NCBI GenBank assembly: GCA_024138025.1
Contig: JAMXBD010000641.1
Coordinates: 682,001 to 746,000 of the forward strand
Length of the DNA: 64,000 bases
Direction of reading: 5' to 3'
Origin: Combretum micranthum
Taxonomy: Eukaryota > Streptophyta > Magnoliopsida > Myrtales > Combretaceae
Part shown: positions 37,016 to 47,669 of the stretch, one piece after another
Layout of the letters: every line of letters starts with the position of its first letter
Position numbering within the stretch: position 1 is the first letter of the stretch
Notes under the pieces: model-generated
Databases searched by the model: none
Told to the model about the DNA's origin: nothing
Seen by the model: only the letters and a program-made list of their open reading frames with translations
Position numbers and translations under genes: made by a program

Positions 37016-38579
37016 TGTTGGTCCCGAAAGAATAACCAAGAGGGGGGTGAATTGGTTATTTAATAAAATTTAACCTTTTTAAAATTCAACCAAATTCACT
37101 CTACTTAGTTACTCAAATTAAATGGCTTCTAAAACTCTATTTTAAATATATTGATAAATTTCGAATAATATCAGACAAGATCAATGTTCGCAAATAATAA
37201 AAAAAAATGTTAATAAAAATTTATTTTGCTCCCAGTTACTCTCTGACTGATCTTCTGAGTTCAATGTTCAGTAGAACTTAAATTTCCAGTTACTCTCTGA
37301 CTGGTCTTCTGAGTTTATAATGCAGCAAGAATAAACAATAAAATATGCACGAAATTAAAAAGATAAGGTAGAGAAGAGATTGCAAGATCGATTTATAGAG
37401 GTTCCGCCTCGAGCGTCAATCCTCTCTTCCAGCTCCAAGCCGGGGACCTGGTATTCCACACTGGTATGTTCCACTATTTCCAAAAGAAATGAGAATACAA
37501 GCTTGTTCTTCAACAAAGAACTTCAAACACTCTGCTCAGCCTATCTAGCTTCATTCAAGCTATTTACTGATCTACAGAGACTAAAAGTAACTCTCACTTC
37601 TACACAACTCTCATTCAAGATATACAATGCTTTGAAACAAAAGAATAAACGTTTCTAAAAATTTCAGCTCAAGGAAAATTTCGAATGACAGTAATTTTGC
37701 AAGAGATTCTCAAAGGCTTTTGATTATTCTCATCTTTCTCACGCCACTGTCTTCATGTCTTCGAGATATTTAAATTTAAAAATTCTCCTTCTTCTTCGGT
37801 TGAAAACGGTTAGAGAATTCGAATTCAAAACAATTGGATAGATGATAATCTCCATTAGTTCCTGATTTTGTGCTTGATATACTTCTGTGATTATCCAAAT
37901 CTTATCTTGCTGTTGATAACGTTGATGTTTATCCATATCATTGTTTGACCATCTTGAAGATAGACTTTCTCGTGAAATATCTTCTAAATCCCAAAAGAAT
38001 AGGATCGAATCTTTCCTTCTTGATCTGACTGTCAAACTTGATAACAAAACGAATTCTATAACATCATTGAATATAAACCCAAGCCATAAATAATAGACAT
38101 AATCTGATCCTTGATTAATTTAATTTTTCTGTCATAAGCTTTTGAGTTTTTATACGTTGATTAAAAAATCGAATCCCCTTGGATATAATAATCATCTTTG
38201 TGGAACATTTGAATGTATTACCCAAATACACTCAACTTTGGAGCTGGGTCTTCAAAATAATAAAATAATTTTGAAAGATTCGAACTGTGATCTTTTTGTG
38301 CGAATCCTCTTCTTGTTCCCAGTTTACCTTCTGAGTTACCTTCTGAGCAGTCTTGTTTTGTCGCTCAGCCGTTTCACTCTCTGAGTTTCCTTCTGAATTC
38401 TATTTTGTCTCTGAACTACTTTCTGATTTATCTTTAAATTTTCATATCTTCTTGCTTAGCTCTTGAAAACTCTTACTTCACTTATCACATTAAATGTGAG
38501 ATTTCTGCATACTCAAAAATTCATTAGTAATACTTAATCTTTTTGTTATCATCAAAACATCAAAAGAGAAATAATAACA
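37016..38579 (-). mobile_element. Solo LTR C, relative of the copia LTR
   Basis: It starts TGTTGGTCCCGAAAGAATAA, the same opening as the copia LTRs but clearly diverged inside, and ends GAAATAATAACA. It is flanked by an exact 5-bp duplication GAATA (37011-37015 and 38580-38584). The paralogous gypsy copy at 59651-59670 carries the uninterrupted site with a single GAATA. Length 1564 bases, no internal genes. Confidence 0.92.
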
Positions 38580-40122
38580 GAATATGTATGTTAAAAGATG
38601 TTAGAGTACATATAGGTTGAAATTTGATATTGGAAGTGTATTTGAAGGAAGTGTAAAATTTAGAAAAATTTTGTGTTTTCAAAATAGGGGAAGTCTGCAA
38701 TTTTTTTAAAATATGTGCTGCAGTGTACGCAGCCTCAACGCTATCGGTGAAGAGGTTAACACTGCCAGTGTTGAGGGAATTCACGAGCGTGGATCAGTCT
38801 CGTGGATCTCTTGAATTTTCGAATGAACTTAAGTTGCAGTTTACACTGGCTAAATGTCACTAGCGTAGACTACAACACTACCGATGTTTGAGTTAACACG
38901 GCCAATGTTATCAGGCATAGAAAATTTCATGCAGATTACACAGCGTTAATGCCGCCAGCGTTGAAGGTGGGCGTATCCCCTACAGTTTTCCATTTGCAAA
39001 ACTTCTTCAAACCATTTCTTTAGCTTGTTAATTTATTTTGTGATAATTTTATGAGTTTGTATGATATTGTTTGATGTATAAATATTCTGTTATGATCTTG
39101 TATGAATATTTATTTGAATTTCATGATCCATTAACCTAGAGCTATATATATATATATATATATATACATGCATACATGGGATAGAGTTAAGGGTGTTGAT
39201 ATAAGTTGAAATTTCTTGCAACAGTGATAGATCCTCAGTTGAATACCACTTTTGATCATCTTATTCAGGTATGCAGTAACATGCTTGTTTTCTTACTTAG
39301 GTTAAGCATAACTAAATTACTTTAATTTAAGAAAACTTAAATCTTTTTTGTATTGATTGTCTATTATGCCGTTGAATCTGGTTCGAGGAGTGGTACTTTG
39401 CTCAGATTGGGGGTACGATAATTTAGACGATTAAGTCACCCTTGTCTTTATGATAAGACTTTCATAAATTGTACGGCGGGTAGTTGATGGCGTTATTCGT
39501 ATCGATATAACATTTGCTTATTCTTAAGGAGAAGTAATATGATTTAATTCAATGTTAACACTTGAATTAGATGACAATATGGATTAAGTTAAGTAAAGTT
39601 GAGAAACGGCTGAGAACCCAGAGGAATCTACTTTTTTGTTTATAGATATATCATCTAGGAGATATAAGTCCTTGAATAACTTATATCAACCCCTGAGCAT
39701 CGAGATCGTTACTCAGGATCCACAAATATCCTTGTTGTCCGAAATTTGAATACTTCAGTGTTATTTGACTAATTAAAGATTATTTAATAATCTAATGGTT
39801 GTTGCATTGCATTGCATTTTGGCTTAAGAATGTGTGTCATTACGCTTTTGTTTTTATTACTTGTGCACTAGGCCTTTGGCTCGTTATTTCATATTCCAAG
39901 TATGGACGAGAGTGATGAATTCTACGCTAGTATGGGATACAGAACAGAGTTTGAGGATTTCTTAGATGATTGGGAGGATTAAAGATGACCATGACCTTAA
40001 TGGGTCTTTTGTAATAGTGTAATTTTGGAAGACCTATGTAATAGATATTATAGCTTTGTTTATCTTTTATATCTTTTGTAATTGGCTTGTTAATATGCCT
40101 ATGTTTGTAATATCTTAGTATC

Positions 40123-40183
<61 letters not shown>

Positions 40184-40443
40184 ATTGTTTTATGTCTTAG
40201 AGGCAATGATATGTGAGTGTTTTAAATAAATATGAAGTTTTCCTTTATAAAGTTTAAGTTATGTTTTAAAAGAAGTTCTATTAGTTAATAATATTAAAAA
40301 AAAATTATTCTTATAAGAGATTTAGGTAAACAAATACCCAAACTGATCTTAGTAATCAACTTACATATAATACTGCAGATTATATGTGGTTGGGGATTTA
40401 AATTCATCTATTTTAAATATAGGGGTGAGTCAGGGTCCTTACA
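38580..40443 (+). repeat. Gypsy copy 1, 3' part of the 5' LTR
   Basis: Non-coding LTR sequence continuous with 36982-37015 across solo LTR C. It includes an (AT)n run at about 39142-39166 and a (GT)n run at 40126-40180 and ends GGGTCCTTACA just before the PBS. The corresponding copy-2 segment is 59664-61519. Confidence 0.75.
40126..40180 (+). repeat. (GT)n microsatellite
   Basis: An uninterrupted GT repeat of 55 bases inside the gypsy LTR. The copy-2 equivalent (about 61199-61256) is interrupted (TGTTGTG, GGTGGTTT). Confidence 0.95.
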
Positions 40444-40445
40444 GA

Positions 40446-40457
40446 TGGTATTAGAGC
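40446..40457 (+). promoter_or_regulatory. Gypsy copy 1 primer-binding site
   Basis: TGGTATTAGAGC, two bases after the LTR terminus TTACA, complementary to initiator tRNA-Met with one mismatch. Confidence 0.85.
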
Positions 40458-40707
40458 CAAGTTTGAATAATTGTTTGCTTAAATGTGATGGTTTAAATGA
40501 GACTTGACCTAGACACGGATAGGTAGTATAGGAAGAATTAAGCTTTGCTTGAATGGTTGTATTTGCTTGCTTTATTGATTGTTTGCTATGCTTGCTGTTT
40601 GTTTACTTGCTTGTTTGCTTGTTTAATTGCTTGCTATTGTTTATAAATGTGAATGCGGATTTAATAAACTTTAAGCACGGTTTAAATTCCATATGTGTGT
40701 GCCATAA

Positions 40708-42060
40708 ATGTATTGTATGCATATGTTTAGGATAGATAGGTCACAAAGATTTACTCAACAACAAGCTGATAGAGAAAACATGCCTCCACCATCTCAGTCT
40801 TCATCTACATCAGCTCCTACCTCCTCTACTACTCCACGTACCGAAGCTACTCCATCTCTTGCAACTGCATTGGCTTCACAAGTCCTCCCATCAACTCAAT
40901 TTCTGTCGCCTCCTCCAATGCCACCTTTTCCTCAAATGCCACAAGTACCTACAAACAATCCAACATCTATTTATGGTATGTTAAGAGATATGGTGGCTAT
41001 GATGCAACAATATCAAATAATGGTGTTTTAGCAACAACAACACTTTATGCAGCAAAATAATCAACAAGGAGAAAGGCAGAATGGAAATCCACCTATAAAT
41101 GATCAAGCCAACGAGATCAAGCTATATGATTTCAGTAAGATGGTTCCCAACTTTGATGGAACAAGTATAGATCCAACTATTGCGGAGAGTTGGATTGAAG
41201 AACTAGAGATAACCTTTCTAGCTTGTGATACTCTTGAAGAAAAGAAGGTGGACTTAGCTGTATATATGATGAAGAAAGAAGCCTATAACTGGTGGAGACT
41301 GGCAAGTGGGAATTTGCAACTATCTATTTCATGGACAACATTTAAGGACACATTCTTTGTTAAGTACTTTCCAAATTTTGTTAGAGAAAGGATGATAGCA
41401 GACTGGCTAAATCTGAGACAAGGAGGTAAATCTATTGATGAGTATTATGCTGAATTTATAGATTATTGCGTTTTGCTGGAGGGACTATAGAGATGAAAGG
41501 ATGAAGGTCCAGAAATTTCAAAATGGTTTAATTGAGGAGATACAAGGAGAAGTGAAGAAGTTTGAATTGTATACTTTGGCCGATACTGTTGAAAAGACTT
41601 TATTAGTTGAACAAATTAAAAATGGAAGTTAAGTAAGAAAAGCTAAGAGAGCCGCCTTTTTAGGGAAAAGAACTACACCTACTTCTTCCTATGGTGGTTA
41701 TCAAAGTGTTAGCAAGGGTACAAGCTACCAAAGTAAGGGAAAGAAGCCATTCGTAGGGAAGAAAGGAAATAAAAAATCAGCATTCAAGACTTCAACTCCT
41801 GTATTTGAGAAGAAATGTTTATGATGTTTTGGACCACATGACTTATCCGATTATAAATGGACTCAGGAAACATGTTTTTCTTGTAGACAAGTGGGACACA
41901 AAGCTTTTGAATGTAAGAATCTGGGTTTGCTACCAATATTTTGTGCTTATTGCAAGCAACGAGGTCATCATATTGCTAATTGCAAAGATCAGCCCAATAA
42001 TCAAGGTAGAGTTAATCTAGAGAAGGGGAAAATAAATGCCAGAGTTTTTGTATTACAATA
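40708..42060 (+). pseudogene. Gypsy copy 1 Gag with zinc knuckles
   Basis: The N-terminal frame RIDRSQRFTQQQADRENMPP runs with a proline/serine/threonine-rich region to a TAG at 41029-41031. The retrotransposon gag domain follows in 41047-41490 (AESWIEELEITFLACDTLEE, KKEAYNWWRLASGN, FVKYFPNFVRERMIADWLNL, GGKSIDEYYAEF). Two CCHC-type knuckles lie at about 41877-41995 (CFSCRQVGHKAFEC and CAYCKQRGHHIANC). Stops at 41488 and frame breaks to 42060 inactivate it. The TAG at 41029 precedes a CAA-rich run and is probably a mutated CAG. Confidence 0.85.
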
Positions 42061-42491
42061 GATAAAGGATATCCTTCAGTAGATACTTATCAAGTACCTT
42101 GATTGTTTCTAATAGAAGTACATATGTATTGATTGACACCGAAGCAACTCATGCATGTATATTTGAGAGTTTTATGAGTGAGTGTAAGCTTGCTCCTAAG
42201 ATTTTGACTGATTGTGTTATGTGTGTGAATACTCCTTTGGTTGTTGAGACTAGACAACCATGTATTTGTAGAAATGTTAATGTTTTAATTTCTAATGTGG
42301 GCATGCCTGTGGACATTTTAGTTATGCCTTTATCTGATTTTGATGTGATCTTGGGAATGAATTGGCTAAATTTCTACAAAGTTACCATAGATTGTTATAA
42401 AGTAGAGTTGAGTTTTGATTTGAAGGAAACGAGGTTCACATATGTTTTGGAAAGGCAAAGGCTAAGCAGGATGAATTCTATGGAATTATGA
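42060..42491 (+). pseudogene. Gypsy copy 1 protease
   Basis: Retropepsin-like segment VLIDTEATHACIFESF, then VDILVMPLSDFDVILGMNWL. The active-site triplet reads D-T-E where D-T/S-G is expected, so the site is probably dead. The frame closes at 42491. Confidence 0.75.
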
Positions 42492-42499
42492 GAAAGGTC

Positions 42500-43982
42500 A
42501 GTTGTGATAGCAGTGAATATAGAAGAAATGGATATCAACATGGTACTAATGGTGAATGAATTTATTGATGTGTTTCTCAAGAATTTGCCTAGTTTGCCTC
42601 CTAATAGGGAGATTAAATTTGGGATTGAAGTATTACCATGAACTGTTTTTATCTGTAGGGCTCTTTACAGGATGGCACCTACAGAGTTGAAGGAATTAAA
42701 GCAATAGTTGCAAGAGTTACAAGAAATTGGGTTCATTAGACCGAGTATTTCACCTTGAGGTACCATTGTATTATTTGTGAAGAAGAAAGACGAGAGTCTA
42801 TGGATGTGTATTGATTATAAGGAATTGAATCAAGTTACAATCAAGAACAAATATCCCTTACCTAGGATCGATGACTTATTTGATCAGCTGAAAGGAGCTA
42901 TTGTGTTTTCGAAAATTGATTTGAGATCAGGATACTATCAGCTCAAAATCAAGTCTCAAGGCATACCGAAGACGGCATTTCACACTAGATATGGCCATTT
43001 TGAATTTCTTGTTATGCTGTTTGGATTGACAAATGCTCCAGTAGCTTTCATGGATCCAATGAATAAAGTGTTCAAGTATTACTTGGATTTGTTTGTGATA
43101 GTATTCATTGATGATATTTTGATTTATTCACGAGATCACAAGGAACACGAAGAACACTTGAAGCTTGTTTTACAAGACTCAGGGAGAAGGAATTATATGC
43201 CAAATTTAGCAAGTGTATCTTTTGGCTTGAGGAGATATCTTTTTTGGGACATATAATATCAAGAGAAGGTGTATCTGTGGATCCCGAGAAAATTAAAGCC
43301 ATATTGAATTGGCCAATACCAACAAATGTGACTGAAATAAATAGTTTTCTTGGGTTAGCGGGGTATTATTGAAGATTTGTAGAAGGATTTTCAAGGATAG
43401 CATCCCCATTGACTAAGTTGACTCAAAAGCATGCTAAATTCATTTGGGATAATAAATGTGAACAAAAATTCCAAGAATTGAAAGAGACATTGATATCAAC
43501 TCCAATTCTAGCTTTATCTGTTAGAGAAAAAGAATTTATGGTTCCTAGTGATGCATCTATTCAAGGATTAGGTAGTGTGCTTATGCAGGATGGAAGGGTA
43601 ATCGTGTATGCTTTGAGACAACTTAAGCCATATGAGAAAAACTATCCAGTTCATGATTTGGAGTTGGCAACTATGATTCTGGCATTGAAATTGTGGAGGT
43701 GCAAGATATATACTGATCACAAAAGTCTCAAAGACATTTTCACTAAAAAAAAAGCTTAATATGAGACAAAGAAGATGGCTGGAATTGATTAAAGACAACG
43801 ATGTGGAAATTCTATACCATCCTAGTAAAGCAAATGTCGTAGCGGATGCTCTTAGCAGGAAGAAACAAATTGATGTTGCAAATTTGATTACAAGTCAGAA
43901 GGAGATTCAGAAGGAGTTTAGAAGAATGGAGATTGAAGTGACTGTGGAAAAAGTTTATTTCATGCTTGCAGATGAAAATTAG
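42500..43982 (+). pseudogene. Gypsy copy 1 reverse transcriptase and RNase H
   Basis: The RT leader has stops (TAG near 42703, TGA near 42757). The core at 42777-43256 shows [35 protein letters not shown] and the catalytic [12 protein letters not shown] frameshift near 43200 precedes the connection segment and the RNase H part (43409-43759: [45 protein letters not shown]). A one-base shift separates it from 43761-43982 ([16 protein letters not shown]). Sequence after 43982 is not gypsy: integrase is missing. Confidence 0.87.
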
Positions 43983-43989
43983 GATGATT

Positions 43990-46250
43990 AGTATTACGTG
44001 AACGAGAATGGAGGTCTAATAGAGGATGAACAATGTGGTAGTGAAGATGATGATACTCCCGAACAGATCAATAAGCATCATGCCAATATTGCGACTGGAA
44101 TGACATCACAACAACCTTCCAGTTCAAGAGAAACTCCTCCAGGTAATGATGCCTCTTAGGGCAGTGTTAGGGATAAAGTACCCTTTTTCAATATTAGTAA
44201 TAGTAATGGATACATAACTTTCGAGGAAAGCTTGAGTATAATAAGCAAAAACATATCAAACCTATATTATCTCAACAAAGATATGATGTTTAATATAAAA
44301 GTGAATCTTATTAACCATGTCAAAACATTTATGTGAACTAACACTGTAACTTTCGGGTGAATGAATCAACCAAAACTTTATGGTTGGCTTATTGCATCAA
44401 ACAAGATGAAGGGTATAAATGGAGATTGCGTGCTTGTAAGAAAAAGCTTAAGGTTTTTTTTTTCATCACTAGATTGGAAGGACCTCACACATGCCTCCGG
44501 CTTATGGTTAATAAGACCATTCTCAAATAGATTCTAATGTCTTGGTTGGAGAGTTCTTGACAATCGTTAGGAATGATGCAAATGCAAAAAGAAGAGCACT
44601 ATAGGGCCATACATAGGATCTATTTGGATACCAGATCGCGACAGAGAGTTTGGGAAGGGAAGAGGAGAGTGATTGCCATGGCATATGGAGCTGAGACAAA
44701 GCATACAATGAGCTTCCGAAACTGTTATATGCAATGAAAGCCAGCAATCCTGGAACACAAGTTGAGTGGGGATTGACAAGATCCACAGGGCCTGGTAAAT
44801 CGATCCTCAAGTGGTTATTCTGGACATTTGGCCCTTGTGTGGAAGCCTTCAAGTCTTGTCGGCCTATCATATGTATGGATGGAACATTTCTTTACAAAAA
44901 GTATAAACACGTGCTACTAATTGCCTGTGGGGTAGATGGTGACAATAGGATTGTTCCCTTGGCATTTTGTTTGGCTCCATCAGAAAAACGGAATCATGGA
45001 GCTGGCTTCCTATATAGTTGAAGCGACATGTCATTGGCTACTGTGGTGAGGAGATAATATGCTTGATATTAGATAGGGGAGCAAGGATTATCTCAGCATA
45101 CAAAGTACAATCCAATGGGTGATTGCCTCCATTTGTTGTTCATAGGTTTTCCATCAAATATGGACATCCAGTGTCCTGCTTATTTGCTTTACCGTCATTC
45201 AATAACACTTCCTCGAAAGAGTGGCATGACAATTTGAAGGTCTTTAGCACATATTAGAAATGTTAACACGGATGGAGCTCTCTGTGGCATTAACCTACGG
45301 GGTAGATCAGACTTAAATTGGCAGTAGCTTCACATGACATATGTTGCTTTGTGGCAGGAGCATCATGCACACCTTGCAGCTATTGAGAAGGAACTCAACG
45401 TAGATGCAGAATACTTGAAACTTGAAGTGGTATTGACACATCATGCATAGATATATCTCCTATATAGGAGGATTGATTGGTCACATGGTGAGATCCCGAA
45501 CATTTAAATTACTTTCAGTATTGTCTTATAGCACATTATTCTAAAGTAGTAATTTTTTCCAATTTTGCAAATAAGCATAATGGGAGATATCAGTCAATCA
45601 GATAGTTTGGATCATATACGTGCCCTTGCAAATAAGTGAATGGCAACTGCAGAGGAGGAAAACAAGATTGGGATGTACCTATCTATAGGTGGACATTAAG
45701 GGGACGAAGCTTAGGCACCTTCTGCAAAGGAATGAGCGAATTAAATGTTGAACCACATCGTCACTGTGCTAAAGGTCAGATAGACCTAATGAATGGCGTC
45801 GAAGCACTTTCTCCATACCCATCTAGCAACAATACCCTGTGCATGCATCATTTCATGATGTGCCTTTAGGTAGCAAATACTTGGGTAATAGCTCATACCT
45901 GGGTGATCTTATGGGTTGTTTAATGTATGATCCTACTGCATTCGAGACTCCTTTATACAACTATGATCTGTCTGAGTCGACTTCTACTCCTCTAGCATCT
46001 CGTAGATAGCGGCCACTCCATACTGTATATGAGCCCAATATAGGACAAGGGGTAACACAGTTGATGCATCAGTTACCTCAATTACGTTACAGTCTAGTGG
46101 CCGCTAGGGATTTCGAAGAAGATTCTGATGAAGCGAGTGAGGAAAAGGGTAATTGTCAAGACAAAGGTAAGGAGAAAGAGTCAATGTTTAGGAGATTTAG
46201 AGAGACCTTCACTAGACGTTCGAAGAAAAAATAGACCGATTGTGCTTCTC
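43990..46250 (+). pseudogene. MULE II transposase, central and C-terminal remains
   Basis: It resumes with an acidic segment (NENGGLIEDEQCGSEDD). A MuDR-like zinc-binding region follows near 44330-44520, and the MULE core lies at about 44800-45010 (SCRPIICMDGTFLYKKYKHV, LLIACGVDGDNRIVPLAFCL). Further pieces follow to about 45240, then unassigned open frames at 45636-45869 and 46128-46349, the latter with a basic tail. Many stops and frame changes. The segment 45300-46250 has no domain I can name; it may be the C-terminal region or cargo. Confidence 0.7.
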
Positions 46251-46819
46251 ATTATTTATATCTTGATTATTGTATCTAAGACTGCTTCTAATTTATGTGA
46301 TTTGTATGGTCACTACCATTCTAATGTATCTAACACTTATTTATCATAATGTATCTATACGGTTATTGCCATTCTGATTCAAACTGCTCATATTGCTATA
46401 ATAAGTTTGGTCACGGCTTCACTGGAGTTATTGTGCATTGGATGTCAAGTGTTGATTAAAGTTGGAATTTGATGTATATTGTGTAGTTGTATGTAGGTTG
46501 AACTGATGTTGGAGTTGGATTGCTGATGTTAGTGTTCGATGTGTTGTTTTTATTGTGCTTGTTGTGATCATTATTGTGGTTGATTTGATATTTGTAGTTT
46601 TAGAGTGTGTGTATGACAACTCAAATTTGGATTTCCCATCCTATGGTAGCTACTTACTTTGAAGGAACAAATAAAGAGATGCAAAGCAGCCATGCGCCAT
46701 TTAACATGTTCAATTGGAGATAAAAGTTGATGTTTGGATGCATTATAGGTATTATTGATCGGCACATCTTTTTATTGTTCTATATATGTGTTTATATGCA
46801 GATTGTTTAAAAAAAATAG

Positions 46820-47170
46820 CATTGCTTTTGGATGCAGTCACTGAATGCGTCCGACTAAATTTTAAAAAATAAAAGGAAAGATTGGACACATTCACTAAAT
46901 GTGTCCATAGCAAATTATATATGTGTGTGTGATTGGACACATTCAGTTAATGCATCCGATTATCTGAAAAAGAAAAAAAAAATAGACGCATTCATTGAAT
47001 GTGTTTGAAAATATATATATTTTTTAAATTACTTTGCCCTCGAACTTCTAGTATGGATTTGAGCACACTCACTGAATAGAATTTTTTGCAAATTATATAT
47101 GAAATATGTTTAAAAAGTAATGCATTTTCGAATTAAGTTTAAAAAAGAACTGTAATTCTGTACAAAGTCC
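46820..47170. repeat. MULE II right TIR with hairpin modules
   Basis: The inverted match of 24104-24480. Modules of 23 bases: 46830-46852 (GGATGCAGT/AATGCGTCC, loop CACTG), 46884-46906 (GGACACATT/AATGTGTCC, a perfect 9-bp stem, loop CACTA), 46935-46957 (GGACACATT/AATGCATCC) and a degraded one at about 46985-47006. The outer segment contains CTTTGCCCTCGAA, complementary to the left TIR. Confidence 0.75.
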
Positions 47171-47179
47171 CACTATTTT

Positions 47180-47436
47180 GATCTATATCCAAACTTAAAA
47201 TATCAACTTGATTAAGCTCAAACTCGGTATTCAGCTTGGACTCAAGATAACGTGAATGTGGTGATTTGAGTTGGTCCAAACTTGATATTTTAGCTCTTTT
47301 CTCGTCGATTCCCCAAACAACACAAACGACAAATCTCCTCTGAACACTTACATTCATACGCTATTTTCCATCTAAAAATGCCATGCCCACGTGCACACAT
47401 CATTCACAAAGCACGGATTAAGGAAAAAAATAACTA
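47180..47436. other. Short intergenic stretch, no gene recognised
   Basis: Unique-looking sequence between MULE II and the foldback element. A minus-strand open frame (47357-47139) extends across the MULE II boundary and its target duplication, so it is not credible as a gene. Confidence 0.4.
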
Positions 47437-47439
47437 TCT

Positions 47440-47668
47440 TTCCAAAAAAAATTACACAAATCCATGTGATGAAAAAATAATCCAAAAAATAGGTAAGTTG
47501 AACTCGTCTCTTGAAGAGACGAGGTCAGTGGAAATACACTAACCTCGTCTCTTGAAGAGACGAGGTCGGCTACTAATGACCTCGTCTCTTCAAGAGACGA
47601 GTTCTACTTGCCTATTCTTGGGATTATTTTTATCTTAATGGCATTTTTATAATTTCTTTTAAAAAAAG
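47440..47668. mobile_element. Palindromic foldback MITE, young copy
   Basis: The outer arms (TCCAAAAAAAATTACACAAA ... GGTAAG, against the reverse of CTTGCC ... TTTTATAATTTCTTTTAAA) pair imperfectly. Between them are three copies of a 21-base near-perfect palindrome with 10-bp arms CTCGTCTCTT/AAGAGACGAG around a single central base (47503-47523, 47544-47564, 47581-47601). The second extends to 12-bp arms. No coding capacity. Older copies lie at 3985-4275 and 4530-4685. Confidence 0.8.
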
Positions 47669-47669
47669 T

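Larger units (their letters stand above)
25500..43983 (+). mobile_element. Ty3/gypsy chromovirus-type retrotransposon, copy 1 (3' end missing)
   Basis: The 5' LTR is interrupted by copia and solo-LTR insertions (LTR pieces about 25500-26298, 36982-37015 and 38580-40443, ending GGGTCCTTACA). A tRNA-iMet-type primer-binding site follows at 40446, then gag, zinc knuckles, protease, RT and RNase H on the plus strand to about 43982. Integrase, chromodomain and 3' LTR are absent; MULE II sequence resumes directly. The exact LTR start was not found because no TG terminus near 25.5-25.7 kb can be matched to a second copy. The domain style (GAG with zinc knuckle, RT with FIDDIL) fits the chromovirus branch, perhaps Tekay/Del. 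Confidence 0.8.
24104..47170. mobile_element. Mutator-like element 'MULE II' with nested insertions
   Basis: The left end GGGGTTTTGTACAGAAATAC and the reverse complement of the right end GGACTTTGTACAGAATTAC form long terminal inverted repeats of about 350 bases. They are flanked by a perfect 9-bp direct repeat CACTATTTT (24095-24103 and 47171-47179), the target-duplication length expected of Mutator-like elements. Transposase fragments lie at 24850-25460 and 43990-45250. The about 18.5 kb between them is a gypsy remnant with copia and solo-LTR insertions. The present span is 23.07 kb; without the insertions it would be about 4.6 kb. Confidence 0.88.

Noticed and set aside
44523..44870. Minus-strand 115-codon frame
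   Set aside because: Antisense to the MULE II transposase core; the plus strand carries the recognisable motif.
47139..47357. Minus-strand 72-codon frame
   Set aside because: Crosses the MULE II right border and its target duplication, so it cannot be an old conserved gene.
47503..47601. CRISPR-like array of spaced palindromic repeats
   Set aside because: Only three units, short irregular spacers, plant nuclear context and foldback outer arms; it is a MITE interior.
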